Both the position numbers and the translations under genes were made by a program. Positions 1 through 10,870 of a stretch of 64,000 nt of DNA are shown here, in pieces. Position 1 is the first letter of the stretch, and every line of letters starts with the position of its first letter. The notes beneath the pieces were generated by a model. The model searched no databases, was not told the origin of the DNA, and worked only from the letters and a program-made list of their open reading frames with translations. The stretch is from the NCBI RefSeq assembly GCF_019402665.1, contig NZ_VSST01000019.1, positions 186,001 to 250,000 on the forward strand. The letters run 5' to 3'. Source of the DNA: Bradyrhizobium canariense (GTDB lineage: Bacteria > Pseudomonadota > Alphaproteobacteria > Rhizobiales > Xanthobacteraceae).

Positions 1-156
1 GATAGCGTTTCATCAGGCACCCTCATCCTTCGCCCCGTTATAGCAGCGCCGCAGGAACCTTGAATAGCGGCGGCGCGGGCTCTGCCCTGGGAACAAGCCG
101 CATAGCGACGAGTTCAGACAGGACCTGAAACTCACCTGTCAGATTTGGAGCCGCCG

Positions 157-402
157 ATGTCCCGCAAACTGTTCTTCCTGGCGACGATCGCGCTGACGGC
201 CGTGAGCGGCCTGTCGAACGCGCCCGCTCTCGCACAAGGCCATATGGGTTCGCCGCAGGAGCAGCAAGCCTGTTCGCGGGACGCCTCGCGCTTCTGCCGC
301 AAGGACCTCGGCAATGACGGTGCGGTGCAGAATTGCCTGCAAGCCAACCGAGCCAAACTGTCGCGGTCTTGCAGCAAGGTCTTTCAGAGCCACGGCATGT
401 GA
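157..402 (+). CDS. Small exported Cys-rich repeat protein (81 aa)
   Basis: Residues 1-25 form a Sec signal peptide (basic MSRK, hydrophobic core, cleavage near ALAQG). The mature part is about 55 residues with four cysteines spaced C-x7-C-x12-C-x11-C. The same spacing occurs in the protein at 928-1197, and the pattern resembles the Cys-rich repeat family (Golgi apparatus protein 1 type repeat) seen in many exported rhizobial proteins. I take the ATG at 157 because the signal peptide starts there; a TTG at 145 would add four residues. The even number of cysteines suggests two periplasmic disulfides. The function is unknown. Confidence 0.75.
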   Translation: MSRKLFFLATIALTAVSGLSNAPALAQGHMGSPQEQQACSRDASRFCRKDLGNDGAVQNCLQANRAKLSRSCSKVFQSHGM

Positions 403-439
403 GGACCGGAACCATCCCCGGCGAACGGAGAGTGAAGCC

Positions 440-667
440 ATGTTGCGCGACGAACAGCTCTCGATCCTGAGGGACATCAGCCAATCCATCGCCTTTGCCG
501 ACGACCGGCACGGCAAGATAGGCGAGCTGATCGCCGACGGTTACGTGATGAAGGACGGCGATCTGTTCGAGCTCACGGCAAAGGGCGTTACGGCGGTCGA
601 AGAGCACGCAGCCCTTGGCGCAAGCGATGCGGAACCAGCGAGCGCATCCTCCGATCGGTTGATCTGA
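440..667 (+). CDS. Small hypothetical protein, winged-helix-like (75 aa)
   Basis: The start ATG follows a GGAG (427-430 region) and lies 37 bases after the Cys-rich gene, so the two may be co-transcribed. The protein has no signal peptide. Residues 25-50 (IGELIADGYVMKDGD followed by LFELTAKG) look like the recognition helix and beta-wing of a winged-helix domain, but the protein is too short for a full regulator. The C-terminal 20 residues are Ala/Ser-rich and probably disordered. I cannot name a function; a small DNA-binding or adaptor protein is only an inference. Confidence 0.55.
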   Translation: MLRDEQLSILRDISQSIAFADDRHGKIGELIADGYVMKDGDLFELTAKGVTAVEEHAALGASDAEPASASSDRLI

Positions 668-927
668 TCGCATGCGAGTCGCATTGTGCGTGACGTGCGC
701 GCAACAATTGCGAATTCCTTTTCGCTTGGCATTGCGGCCGCGCGACAATGGCGCATACTTGATTCGGGCGGCGCAGCACTTTTCGATTCGAACATCACGA
801 GAGATCGAGCAACCACATGCGGGATTGAGGTCCCGGCGTGATGGCTGAGACATGCGGCAGGTCAAGCCGCGTGCGGCGCCCCAAAATCAAGTGGCTCAAG
901 CCCACGGAACTCGGGGACGCATTCTGC

Positions 928-1197
928 ATGACACGCAATCAGACGATCGCAACTCTCTTCGCCCTCGCCACCACCATCGCAATCCCGACCTCGCCGGGCT
1001 TCGCGTTCTCGTCCGAAGCGCAGCAGATGTGCTCGGGCGATGCCATGCGGCTGTGCTCCAGTGAGATCCCCGACATCCCCAGGATCACCGCCTGCATGGT
1101 ACGGAACAGGTCGCAGGTCAGCCCCGGCTGCCGCGCCGTGATGGACCGCGAGCACGCCGCCGCGACATCGCGCAAGCGGGAAGCCACGGCGCAATAG
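928..1197 (+). CDS. Small exported Cys-rich repeat protein (89 aa)
   Basis: This is a paralogue of the protein at 157-402. It has a signal peptide (MTRNQ, then a hydrophobic stretch ending near GFAFS) and one C-x7-C-x12-C-x11-C motif beginning CSGDAMRLC. The C-terminal 20 residues are charged (Arg/Glu/Ala). I chose the ATG at 928 because the frame upstream (from 838) encodes Arg-rich sequence incompatible with a signal peptide. The two paralogues differ in nearly all non-Cys positions, so the duplication is old. The role is unknown; a periplasmic disulfide-bonded protein is the safest description. Confidence 0.72.
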   Translation: MTRNQTIATLFALATTIAIPTSPGFAFSSEAQQMCSGDAMRLCSSEIPDIPRITACMVRNRSQVSPGCRAVMDREHAAATSRKREATAQ

Positions 1198-1217
1198 AGA
1201 GAGAGCGTACCTGCGGC

Positions 1218-1330
1218 CATCCTTCGAGACGCCCGCCCAAGGGGCGGGCCCTCAGGATGAGGTCTCGTTTCGCGGCGAGATATCAAACCCTCATGGTGAG
1301 GGGCTCGCCAAGGCGGGCGTCTCGAACCAT
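1218..1330. repeat. Intergenic palindromic repeat
   Basis: The segment starts catccttcgagacgcccgc and ends gcgggcgtctcgaaccatg, so its ends are inverted copies of each other with an inner hairpin (GCCCGCCC / GGGCGGGC). It fills the gap between the Cys-rich gene and the convergent gene at 1355-2980. Repeats of this type are scattered in Bradyrhizobium genomes. It could act as a bidirectional terminator. Confidence 0.7.
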
Positions 1331-1354
1331 GCAGAGGTCTCACGGAGTAGAGAT

Positions 1355-2980
1355 CTAGTCGCCCCACTGCGCGAAGGCGTCGTTGAAGGCGCGCTCGCCG
1401 GGAGCGCCCTTCTCGATGGCGATGATGGCGCGGCGCTGGTTGGCGTAGACCAGGGGCACGTCGAACCAGGAGCGCTCCTTCAGGAGCTGGACGTTGCGGC
1501 TGCGGTCGGCGTCGACGTTGGAGAGGCCGACCAGGAAGAAGCCGTCGGTGACCTTGACCGCGAGGCCTGCGAGCGGCGTGCCGCGTGCCTGCTCGTTCGA
1601 CTTCATCAGGATGCCCGGCACGTTGGCGACGCCGCCGCCTGAAAAGTCCGCCGGCAGGACGAAGGTCAGCTCCGCGGTGTGGCTCGCCGGCAGCGAGGAG
1701 TCGGTGTTGCGGCGGAACGACATCGTCATCTTGAACTTGCGATCGGGGATCTCGATGTCGGCGCGCACGGCGACGTCGGCCTTTTGGTTGCCCGACGCCT
1801 TGATCGGCTCGAGCCGCCACACCACCGAGCCGACATATTGCTTGCCCTTCGGATCGGATGGATCCTCGTCGTAGAGCACGACCTTCTGCGCCACCGGCGC
1901 GACCGGCTGGTCGCTGGCCGAGGGCTGGCCGACGCGATCCGGGATCTTGGGCTTGCTCTGCGGCTGAGACGAATCCTTGGGCGCCTCCACCACTTGCGTC
2001 GGCGAAGACTTCAACAGGTTGGTCGCGGTCTGGACCAGTTGCTTGCCCCACAGGATGCCGGCACCGACCAGGATCAGCACGATGCCGACGGCGATCGCGC
2101 TCTTGAACGGAAACACGGAGCCGGTGCGGGCGCGGGCGCGCTTCTTCTTCGGTTCGCGGTCGAGAACGGGGATGTGCGGACGCTGCGGCTGCGACTGCGG
2201 CGCGTAGCGCTCAGCTTCCTCGATCGATTCGTCGTAGGAATACGGCGCGTCCGCTCCGGCGGCGCGATTTTCCAGGCTCGGCTCGAGCCGATCGAATTCC
2301 GGCGAGGGCGAGGGCACGTTGGCGTAGGTCCGGCGCGCCGCGCGGTTGGCCTGCGCGGCGGCGCCGCCGAGATCGTTGGCGTCGGCCGTGATGTCGCGGA
2401 AGCCGCGCACGCCCGGTGCCGGAGGCAGCGGCGGCGGAGGTCCCATGTCGGGCGGACGGCGCCCACCGGCGCGATCACGTCCGGCCGGCGGAGGCTCTGG
2501 CATCGACGGCGGTGCCGACGGACCCGGCTGCCGCGGCGCATCGAAACGCGGAGCCCGCGGCGCGCGCGGGGCGTCGCCCTGGTCATCAACGTTGAACGAG
2601 GGCCGGTCGGCGCGCGGCGGCGGCGGAGCCGGACGGGTGCGCGGCGGGGCAGCAGTTTGGGGCGCGGGCGAGTTGCCCTCGGTGGCGCGGGTGCTGGCGC
2701 GGCGGAAGGCATCGCCGCTGCCGCTGCTGCGGGCGCTGCCACCGGGGCGCGAGGCCTCGCGGGCACGCTGGGCAGCCTCTGATTCGACCTTGCGGACGGC
2801 CTCTTCCAGCGAAAGCCGCTCGCGGGTGATCTCGGATTCGGAGAGCGGCGGCTGCACGCTGCGGAGCTGCGCGATCAGCGCCGTGCGCGCCCGCTCGTAG
2901 AGCGCGCGACGGCTCTCGCCGGGAGCGTTGGGGTCCAGGGCGGCAATAGCGCGGGCGATCAGCGGATAGTAATCAGCCAT
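1355..2980 (-). CDS. Conserved hypothetical single-pass membrane protein (541 aa)
   Basis: The first 75 residues (MADYYPLIARAIAAL...) form a charged helical domain. Residues about 80-285 are low-complexity Pro/Ala/Arg-rich, probably disordered. A Lys/Arg stretch (KKKRARAR) precedes a single transmembrane helix around residues 293-312 (AVGIVLILVGAGILWG). The rest, about 230 residues, is a folded domain that is presumably periplasmic. It lies 37 bases downstream of purA on the same strand but with no functional link that I can see. The N-terminal helical domain plus long linker suggests a cytoplasmic binding module tied to a periplasmic domain. I do not recognise a named family. Confidence 0.8.
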   Translation of the reverse strand: MADYYPLIARAIAALDPNAPGESRRALYERARTALIAQLRSVQPPLSESEITRERLSLEEAVRKVESEAAQRAREASRPGGSARSSGSGDAFRRASTRATEGNSPAPQTAAPPRTRPAPPPPRADRPSFNVDDQGDAPRAPRAPRFDAPRQPGPSAPPSMPEPPPAGRDRAGGRRPPDMGPPPPLPPAPGVRGFRDITADANDLGGAAAQANRAARRTYANVPSPSPEFDRLEPSLENRAAGADAPYSYDESIEEAERYAPQSQPQRPHIPVLDREPKKKRARARTGSVFPFKSAIAVGIVLILVGAGILWGKQLVQTATNLLKSSPTQVVEAPKDSSQPQSKPKIPDRVGQPSASDQPVAPVAQKVVLYDEDPSDPKGKQYVGSVVWRLEPIKASGNQKADVAVRADIEIPDRKFKMTMSFRRNTDSSLPASHTAELTFVLPADFSGGGVANVPGILMKSNEQARGTPLAGLAVKVTDGFFLVGLSNVDADRSRNVQLLKERSWFDVPLVYANQRRAIIAIEKGAPGERAFNDAFAQWGD

Positions 2981-3017
2981 TTCTACTCAATTATACGCGC
3001 GTCCCGGTAAGAGATCG

Positions 3018-4715
<1,698 letters not shown>

Positions 4716-7214
4716 TTGTCGGACAGTCCAGCGCACGCCGACGACCGCTTCTGGCATCTTTCACCCGATCAATTATGCAAGCGACTGGGCTGCGGCCTCA
4801 CCGGCCTGACCGCCGCGGACGCCTCCGAGCGCCTCGATCGCTTTGGGCCGAACAGCGACGCGCGGCCACGCGTCGAGGGGGCGGCGCGCGCGATCATGCG
4901 CCGGCTGCTGGAGCCGCTGTCTCTGATTCTGCTGGTTGCCGGCATCGTCTCGATGCTCACCGGCGACGATATCGGCGGGCTCATCATTGTCCTGATACTC
5001 GCGCTCTCGATCGGGCTCGACACTGTTCAGGAAGGCCATGCGTTGCAGGCCGCGGAAGTGCTCCGCCGATCGGTTGCGCTCAAGGCCGAAGTCAGACGTG
5101 ACAACGACTTCCGCGAGATCGACGTCGATCGGCTGGTGCCGGGCGACATCCTGCGCGTCCGTTCAGGCGACATCATTCCCGCGGACGCGCTCATCCTGGA
5201 GAGCACAGCCTTCACCGCGGGCGAAGCGGCGCTCACCGGCGAACCCTATCCGGTACAGAAGCGCGCCGGTGCCATCACCGACCCGGACGACACGTCGAAT
5301 GCACTGTTTCGCGGCGCCGTCGCGCAAACCGGCGAGGCGATCGCGCTCGTCGTCAGGACCGGACGCGACACCGTGTTCGGAGCGGCGGCCTCCGCGCTTG
5401 CCGAGGCCCAGACGCCTTCGCCGTTCGAACGCGACTTGCGCGAATTCGGCCTCGTGATCGCGCGCGCCACACTGGCGTTGGTGCTGGTCGTGCTCAGCGT
5501 CCGCGTGGTGTTCGGCCGCCCGGTAATGGACTCGCTGCTGTTTGCCGTCGCCCTCGCGGTCGGGCTGACGCCGGAACTGCTGCCGATGATCACCACGGTG
5601 ACGCTGTCGCGCGGCGCGCTGCGCATGGCCGGCCGCAAGGTGATCGTCAAGCGCCTCGCCGCGATCCACGATCTTGGCGCCATGACCGTCTTGTGCACGG
5701 ACAAGACGGGCACGCTGACCTCGGCCGAGATCACGCTGGCCAAGAGCCTCGATGCCGCCGGCAAGGACGATGCCCGCGCCGCGCGGCTCGGCGCCATCGC
5801 CGCGAAACTCGGCGGCGATCGCGGCTCGCTCGACGCGGCGCTGGTTGCCGGCCAGTCGAATGCCGCACAGGGCTGGACCCTCGCCGGCAGGCAGGCGTTC
5901 GACTTTTCACGGCGGCTGGGATCCGTGCTCGCGACCGGTCCCGAAGGCGCGCTGCTCATCGTCAAGGGCGCGCCTGAGGCGGTGCTCGAGCTGTGCGTGA
6001 TGGATGACGGCGCCCGGACCCGCGCGATCGCCCGCGTGCACGAGCTCGCGAGCGAAGGGCTACGCAGCATTGCGATCGCCTCGCGCCCGTGGACCGGCGC
6101 AACCCGCGAAGTCGAGACCGCCGACGAGACCGATCTCGTCTTCGAAGGTTTTTGCGCCTTCGCCGACCCGCCGAAGCCGACGGCCGCGGCCGCGATCGCA
6201 CGGCTCGCGGCAACCGGCATCACGCTGAAGATCCTGTCGGGCGACGATCCGGTGGTGGTGAAGCGACTCGCCGGCCTGGTCGGGCTGAACGCTGACCGCG
6301 TCCTATCGGGAGCCGACATCGCCGAGCTCAGCGACGAAGCACTGGCGGTCCAGGTTCAATCGACCGACGCCTACGGCCGGCTTGCGCCCGATCAGAAGTC
6401 GCGCGTCGTGAAGGCCCTTCAGGCCGGCGGCGCGGTGGTCGGCTTCCTGGGCGACGGCATCAACGACGCTCCGGCGCTGAAGGCCGCCGATATCGGCCTG
6501 TCGGTCGAAGGCGCGACCGGCGTGGCGCAGGCCGCCGCCGACATCATCCTGCTCGCCTCGGATCTCGAAGTCGTTGCCGACGGCGTCGAAGAGGGCCGGC
6601 GCACCTTCGCCAACATCATGAAATATGTCCGGATGGGCGCGAGCTCGAATTTCGGCAACATGCTGTCGATGGCGATCGCCTCGATGGCGCTGCCGTTCCT
6701 GCCGATGCTGCCGACGCAGATTCTGCTCAACAACCTGCTCTACGATCTCTCCGAGCTCGGCATTCCCTTCGACCAGGTCTCGCGCGCGGCCACCGCGCAG
6801 CCGCAGGTCTGGAGCATGACGCGGCTGGTGCGTTTCGCCGCGATCATGGGGCCGCTGTCCTCGGTCTTCGACTTCCTGACCTTCGGCGCCCTCATCCTGC
6901 TGTTTCAAGCGTCGCCGGACGAATTCCGCACCGCCTGGTTCATCGAATCCATGGCGACGCAGATCCTCGTGATCTTCATCATTCGCACCAACGGCCGACC
7001 GTGGCGCAGCTGGCCCGATCCGGTGCTGTCCGTCTCATCGCTGGTCGCCTTGCTGGTCGCGATGGTGGTGCCTTTCACGCCGCTCGGTGCCTGGTTCGGC
7101 TTTGTTGCGCCGCCACCGCTCATGATGGCCGGCATCGCGGTTCTGGTTGTCGTCTATCTCGCCTGCGCCGAACTGGTGAAGCCGTTTGCGATCCGTGCCG
7201 GACTGAAGGGTTGA
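4716..7214 (+). CDS. mgtA: Magnesium-translocating P-type ATPase (MgtA/MgtB-like, 832 aa)
   Basis: P-type ATPase that moves a cation across the inner membrane with ATP. The phosphorylation loop CTDKTGTLT (about residue 330) and hinge GDGINDAPAL are intact. The segment GLTPELLPMI before the loop and the C-terminal GPLSSVFDFLTFGAL match the Mg2+ branch (type IIIB) better than the Ca2+ or H+ branches. The actuator motif is TGEP instead of the usual TGES. The N-terminus is shorter than in E. coli MgtA (898 aa). The start is a TTG at 4716 with GGGGG seven bases upstream; no in-frame ATG exists nearby. It stands alone, without MgtC. Substrate is inferred from family. Confidence 0.85.
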   Translation: MSDSPAHADDRFWHLSPDQLCKRLGCGLTGLTAADASERLDRFGPNSDARPRVEGAARAIMRRLLEPLSLILLVAGIVSMLTGDDIGGLIIVLILALSIGLDTVQEGHALQAAEVLRRSVALKAEVRRDNDFREIDVDRLVPGDILRVRSGDIIPADALILESTAFTAGEAALTGEPYPVQKRAGAITDPDDTSNALFRGAVAQTGEAIALVVRTGRDTVFGAAASALAEAQTPSPFERDLREFGLVIARATLALVLVVLSVRVVFGRPVMDSLLFAVALAVGLTPELLPMITTVTLSRGALRMAGRKVIVKRLAAIHDLGAMTVLCTDKTGTLTSAEITLAKSLDAAGKDDARAARLGAIAAKLGGDRGSLDAALVAGQSNAAQGWTLAGRQAFDFSRRLGSVLATGPEGALLIVKGAPEAVLELCVMDDGARTRAIARVHELASEGLRSIAIASRPWTGATREVETADETDLVFEGFCAFADPPKPTAAAAIARLAATGITLKILSGDDPVVVKRLAGLVGLNADRVLSGADIAELSDEALAVQVQSTDAYGRLAPDQKSRVVKALQAGGAVVGFLGDGINDAPALKAADIGLSVEGATGVAQAAADIILLASDLEVVADGVEEGRRTFANIMKYVRMGASSNFGNMLSMAIASMALPFLPMLPTQILLNNLLYDLSELGIPFDQVSRAATAQPQVWSMTRLVRFAAIMGPLSSVFDFLTFGALILLFQASPDEFRTAWFIESMATQILVIFIIRTNGRPWRSWPDPVLSVSSLVALLVAMVVPFTPLGAWFGFVAPPPLMMAGIAVLVVVYLACAELVKPFAIRAGLKG

Positions 7215-7367
7215 GCGGGTTCCGGCCGCCGCCGTGCATGGACGCGATGCGCCTCGCGCCATTGATATCGGCCGGATTTCCGTGTCTTTGAACGGGCCGG
7301 GTCTGAACCGGCCCGGGTGCCGCCGGGCTGGAGGCTTGGCGCATGACGCGGGGCCACAACGATCACA

Positions 7368-8300
7368 ATGTCCGCCACCGACGAGACCACCGGCGCCGCC
7401 ACGTCCGGCCACAACTGGATCGCCAACCAGCCTTACCTGCTGCTCAGCATCACCGCGCTGTGCTGGGCCGGCAATGCCATCGTCGGACGGCTCGCCGCCG
7501 GTCACATTCCGCCGGTGACGCTGTCGTTCCTGCGCTGGTTCTTCGCCTTCCTGCTGGTGCTGCCGTTCGCCTGGAAACACCTTGCGCAGGACTGGCCCGC
7601 GATCCGCGGCAAGCTCGGCCTGATGGTCACACTCTCGATCACCGGCATCGGCGCCTTCAACACGCTGCAATATTGGGCGCTGGAGCATACGCAGGCGCTC
7701 AACACGCTGCTACTTCAGTCAGCCGCGCCGCTGGTCGTGGCGCTGTGGTCGCTCGCCATCCTCGGTATCAGGCTTACCGCGGCGCAGGCCTTCGGCGTGC
7801 TGCTGTCGATGTGCGGCGTGCTGATCATCCTGCTGCATGGCGATTTCACCACGCTGTCGAATATCGATTTCAACAAGGGCGACCTCATCTTCGTCGTCGC
7901 GCTGATCATCTTCGCGCTCTATTCGGTGCTGACCTTGAAGCGGCCGCCGATGCACGGCCTGTCGTTCCTCGCCTTCACGTTCGGCTGCGGTGCTGCCTGT
8001 CTCATTCCGTTGGAGATCTGGGAGCTGTCCGCGCGCCCCATGATGAAGCTCGACGGGCCGAACCTCCTGACCCTGTTCTATGTCGCGGTGTTCCCCTCGA
8101 CGCTCGCCTATCTCTGCTTCAATCGCGGAGTCCGGCTGATCGGCGCCAACCGCGCCGCGCCCTTCTTCCATGTCGTGCCGGTGTTCGGCTCGATCATGGC
8201 AATGGTGTTTCTGGGCGAGCACCCCCAGGCGTTCCATTTCATCGGCTTCGCGCTGGTGCTGGCCGGCGTGTTCGTGGCGTCACGGAAGCAGGCGGCATAG
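7368..8300 (+). CDS. EamA/DMT-family transporter (310 aa)
   Basis: A drug/metabolite-transporter permease with two EamA repeats of five helices each, ten predicted transmembrane segments in all. The first repeat opens with NQPYLLLSITALCWAGNAI, and the second ends with a helix pair typical of the family (FFHVVPVFGSIMAMVFLGE). The substrate cannot be read from the sequence; family members export amino acids, metabolites or toxins. It is a clear paralogue of 8851-9786, which lies just downstream beyond an opposite-strand gene. The ATG at 7368 has a poor ribosome binding site, but no better start exists in frame. Confidence 0.9.
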   Translation: MSATDETTGAATSGHNWIANQPYLLLSITALCWAGNAIVGRLAAGHIPPVTLSFLRWFFAFLLVLPFAWKHLAQDWPAIRGKLGLMVTLSITGIGAFNTLQYWALEHTQALNTLLLQSAAPLVVALWSLAILGIRLTAAQAFGVLLSMCGVLIILLHGDFTTLSNIDFNKGDLIFVVALIIFALYSVLTLKRPPMHGLSFLAFTFGCGAACLIPLEIWELSARPMMKLDGPNLLTLFYVAVFPSTLAYLCFNRGVRLIGANRAAPFFHVVPVFGSIMAMVFLGEHPQAFHFIGFALVLAGVFVASRKQAA

Positions 8301-8304
8301 GTCC

Positions 8305-8328
8305 TCCTTCTCCGTCGTAGGAGAAGGA
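8305..8328. terminator. Hairpin between convergent genes
   Basis: A nine-base stem TCCTTCTCC / GGAGAAGGA with a six-base loop lies between the convergent ends of the EamA gene and the DUF1330 gene. There is no T-run, so it may be a weak bidirectional terminator or a remnant of a dispersed repeat. Confidence 0.4.
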
Positions 8329-8355
8329 AAGCGCCGTGCCGCGCGGCAGCCAAGG

Positions 8356-8757
8356 CTACTTCACCTTGAACTTGCTGTACGCTTCGCTGGTCGCAATGAT
8401 GACGTGCTCGGCGCAGGCGTTGACGCGGTGCGGATCGGCCTCGGTCTCGTAGGCCTCCGACGTCATCATGTCGATGAAAGCCGCAACCGTGGGATAATAG
8501 ACCAGCGCCGCGAAATCCCAGTCGTTGCCCTGCTGCGGGCCGAGCGCGACCGCCTTGGCGTCGCCGGTCCAGAGCAGCGTGCCGCCGCGCGCCTTGATCA
8601 TCGGCACTGTGACCGCACTGTAGCGCAAATAGGCGTCCCAGCCGGAACCGTCGCCGTCGCCCGAGCGCGCGTGGAAGCGCATCAGGTTCAACATCACCAC
8701 CGGTGCATGCCGATCGAGCCGATCCAGGCCGTCGATGTTCAACATATTAACCGCCAA
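8356..8757 (-). CDS. DUF1330-like protein (133 aa)
   Basis: The protein resembles the DUF1330 / EthD-related dimeric ferredoxin-like fold: VVMLNLMRF near the N-terminus, then WDFAALVYYPTVAAFIDMM and a C-terminal strand. It has no signal peptide and no membrane segment, so it is cytoplasmic. It sits on the opposite strand between two paralogous EamA transporters, and its promoter region (8758-8850) faces that of the second one. Proteins of this fold often bind small aromatic or lipid compounds, but no activity is established here. Confidence 0.75.
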   Translation of the reverse strand: MAVNMLNIDGLDRLDRHAPVVMLNLMRFHARSGDGDGSGWDAYLRYSAVTVPMIKARGGTLLWTGDAKAVALGPQQGNDWDFAALVYYPTVAAFIDMMTSEAYETEADPHRVNACAEHVIIATSEAYSKFKVK

Positions 8758-8850
8758 TGCCGCCTCCTCTGGTCATGCCTGCATTGTAGCATTGCGGCCG
8801 CGTGACTTGTGTCACGACTTAAATCCGGCGCAAGCTCGCGTCGAACGCCA

Positions 8851-9786
8851 ATGACGATCGCTTCGCCCGCGCCACCCGCCTCCAATGCGGCCAGCTGGCT
8901 CAACAACCAGCCTTATCTGCTGCTCAGCCTGAGCTCGCTGTTCTGGGCCGGCAACATCGTGCTCGCGCGCCACGTCGGTGCGCATGTGCCGCCGCTGACG
9001 GTGACCACGATCCGCTGGTTCGGCGTGTTCCTGATCCTGCTGCCGTTCGCCTGGCCGCATCTGAAGCGCGACTGGCCGAACTTGCGCAAGAGCCTGCCGC
9101 TGATGCTGTTCCTGTCGCTGGTGGGCTTTGCCTTCAACAACGCGATCTCGTACTGGGCGATGCAGTACACGGAGGCGCTGAACGCGCTGCTGATCCAATC
9201 GGCCGGACCACTGTTCGTGGCGCTGTGGTCGCTGGTGCTGTTCGGCGTGCGGCTGACCGGTGCGCAGCTCGCCGGCATCGGGATCTCGCTGCTCGGCGTG
9301 CTGATCATCATCCTGCGCGGCGATCTCGCCGCGCTCGCGAGTATCAGCTTCAACAGGGGCGACATCATGTTCGCCTCCTCGCTGGTGGCGTTCGGGATCT
9401 ACTCTGCCTTCATCCCGCGGCGACCGAAGATCCACCAACTCTCATTTCTCTCCTTCACCACCTGCTGCGGCGCGACGATGCTGCTGCCGACCGCGATCTG
9501 GGAAGCCTGGAGCGGCCGCGTTCTGCAACTCGACGGGGTGACGCTGGCGACGCTGGGCTACATCCTGATTTTTCCCTCGACGCTGGCCTATCTGTTCTTC
9601 AACCGGGGCGTGGCGCTGATCGGCCCGAACCGCGCCGCGCCGTTCTTCCATCTGGTGCCGGTGTTCGGTTCGGCGATGGCGATCCTGCTGCTCGGCGAAA
9701 AGATCCAGCCGTTCCACCTGATCGGCTACCTGCTGGTGCTCGCCGGCGTCGTGATCGCCTCGCGCCAAGGGTCTGCGGTGAAGTAA
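8851..9786 (+). CDS. EamA/DMT-family transporter, paralogue (311 aa)
   Basis: Ten predicted transmembrane helices in two EamA repeats. It is similar to the protein at 7368-8300 over its whole length: both share NQPYLLLS, WAGN, ARHVGAHVPPLT against GRLAAGHIPPVT, and FLIFPSTLAYL-like helices near the end. The two most likely arose by tandem duplication, with a DUF1330 gene now between them. I chose the ATG at 8851, since the longer frame from the GTG at 8809 adds 14 residues of Arg/Ser-rich sequence. The substrate is unknown. Confidence 0.88.
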   Translation: MTIASPAPPASNAASWLNNQPYLLLSLSSLFWAGNIVLARHVGAHVPPLTVTTIRWFGVFLILLPFAWPHLKRDWPNLRKSLPLMLFLSLVGFAFNNAISYWAMQYTEALNALLIQSAGPLFVALWSLVLFGVRLTGAQLAGIGISLLGVLIIILRGDLAALASISFNRGDIMFASSLVAFGIYSAFIPRRPKIHQLSFLSFTTCCGATMLLPTAIWEAWSGRVLQLDGVTLATLGYILIFPSTLAYLFFNRGVALIGPNRAAPFFHLVPVFGSAMAILLLGEKIQPFHLIGYLLVLAGVVIASRQGSAVK

Positions 9787-9883
9787 TTCCGCACCGCGAG
9801 ACGAGGCGACAAACTCGCGCCTTCCGATTTCGACGAGGAGACGCTAGGTTCCCCGCCAACGAAAAAAGAGGGAACGACCAGAC

Positions 9884-10861
9884 ATGCTTTCAGCGTTGAT
9901 CCGAAACCTGCGTGCCATCGCCACGGCCGCCCTTTGTCTCGCTGGCGCATCCGCTGCGCAGGCCGACAATTATCCGAGCCGCAACATCACGCTGGTGCTG
10001 CCGTTCGCGGCCGGCAGCGGCACCGACACCACGACGCGGCTGATCTCGCAGCATTTGTCGCAGGCCCTCGGCGTCGGCATCGTCATCGAGAACAAGGCGG
10101 GCGCCAACGGCATGATCGCCGCCACCTATGTCGCGCGCGCCGCGCCCGACGGCTACACGCTGCTGGTGACCACCAACACCACGCATTCGGCCAATCCCTA
10201 TCTGCTCAAGAGCCTGACCTACGATCCGGTCAAGGACTTCACCCCGATCGCGCGCACCGGCGACCTGCCCTTCATGCTGGTGATCCACCCGGAGGTGCCG
10301 GCCAAGACGGTCGGCGAGCTCATCGCCTACGGCAAGGCCAATCCGGGCAAGCTGAGCTACGCCTCGGGCTCGTCCTCGGCGATCGTGTCGGGGGCGACCT
10401 TTGCGCATAATGCCGGGCTCGACCTCCTGCACGTGCCCTACAAGAGCTCGCCGCCGGCGCTCAACGACGTCATGGGCGGCCGCGTCTCGATGATGTTCGT
10501 GGACATCCTGACCGGCCTGCCGCATGTCCAGGGCAACGCGCTACGCGCGCTCGCCGTCACGACAAAGGACCGCTCGTCGCTGGTGCCGAACCTGCCCTCG
10601 ATGCAAGAGGCCGGCGTGCCGGACTTCGACATCTCGTCGTGGCAGGGCTATTTCGGCCCCGCCGGCATGCCCAAGGAGATCGTGACGCGACTCAACGCCG
10701 AGATCCGGAAGATCGTCGAGAAGCCGGAGATCAAGGCCCAGCTCGCCACCCTCGGCATGGACGCGTTTTCAGGCACGCCGGAACAGCTCGGCACGTTCGT
10801 GAACGAACAGCTGGTGTTGTGGGAGAAGCTGATCCGCGAGGCGGGAATCGAGAAGCAGTAG
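9884..10861 (+). CDS. Tripartite tricarboxylate transporter substrate-binding protein (Bug family, 325 aa)
   Basis: A periplasmic binding protein of the Bug/TctC family. A signal peptide covers residues 1-27 (cleavage near AAQA-DNYPS). YPSRNITLVLPFAAGSGTD and the conserved GANGMIAATYVARAAPDGYTL segment mark the two loops that hold a carboxylate ligand. Length is normal for the family. The TctA and TctB membrane subunits are not encoded in the neighbourhood, which is common, as these proteins are heavily expanded in bradyrhizobia. It could also act as a sensor subunit. The ligand, probably an organic acid, is not known. Confidence 0.92.
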   Translation: MLSALIRNLRAIATAALCLAGASAAQADNYPSRNITLVLPFAAGSGTDTTTRLISQHLSQALGVGIVIENKAGANGMIAATYVARAAPDGYTLLVTTNTTHSANPYLLKSLTYDPVKDFTPIARTGDLPFMLVIHPEVPAKTVGELIAYGKANPGKLSYASGSSSAIVSGATFAHNAGLDLLHVPYKSSPPALNDVMGGRVSMMFVDILTGLPHVQGNALRALAVTTKDRSSLVPNLPSMQEAGVPDFDISSWQGYFGPAGMPKEIVTRLNAEIRKIVEKPEIKAQLATLGMDAFSGTPEQLGTFVNEQLVLWEKLIREAGIEKQ

Positions 10862-10870
10862 GGCGGTCTC

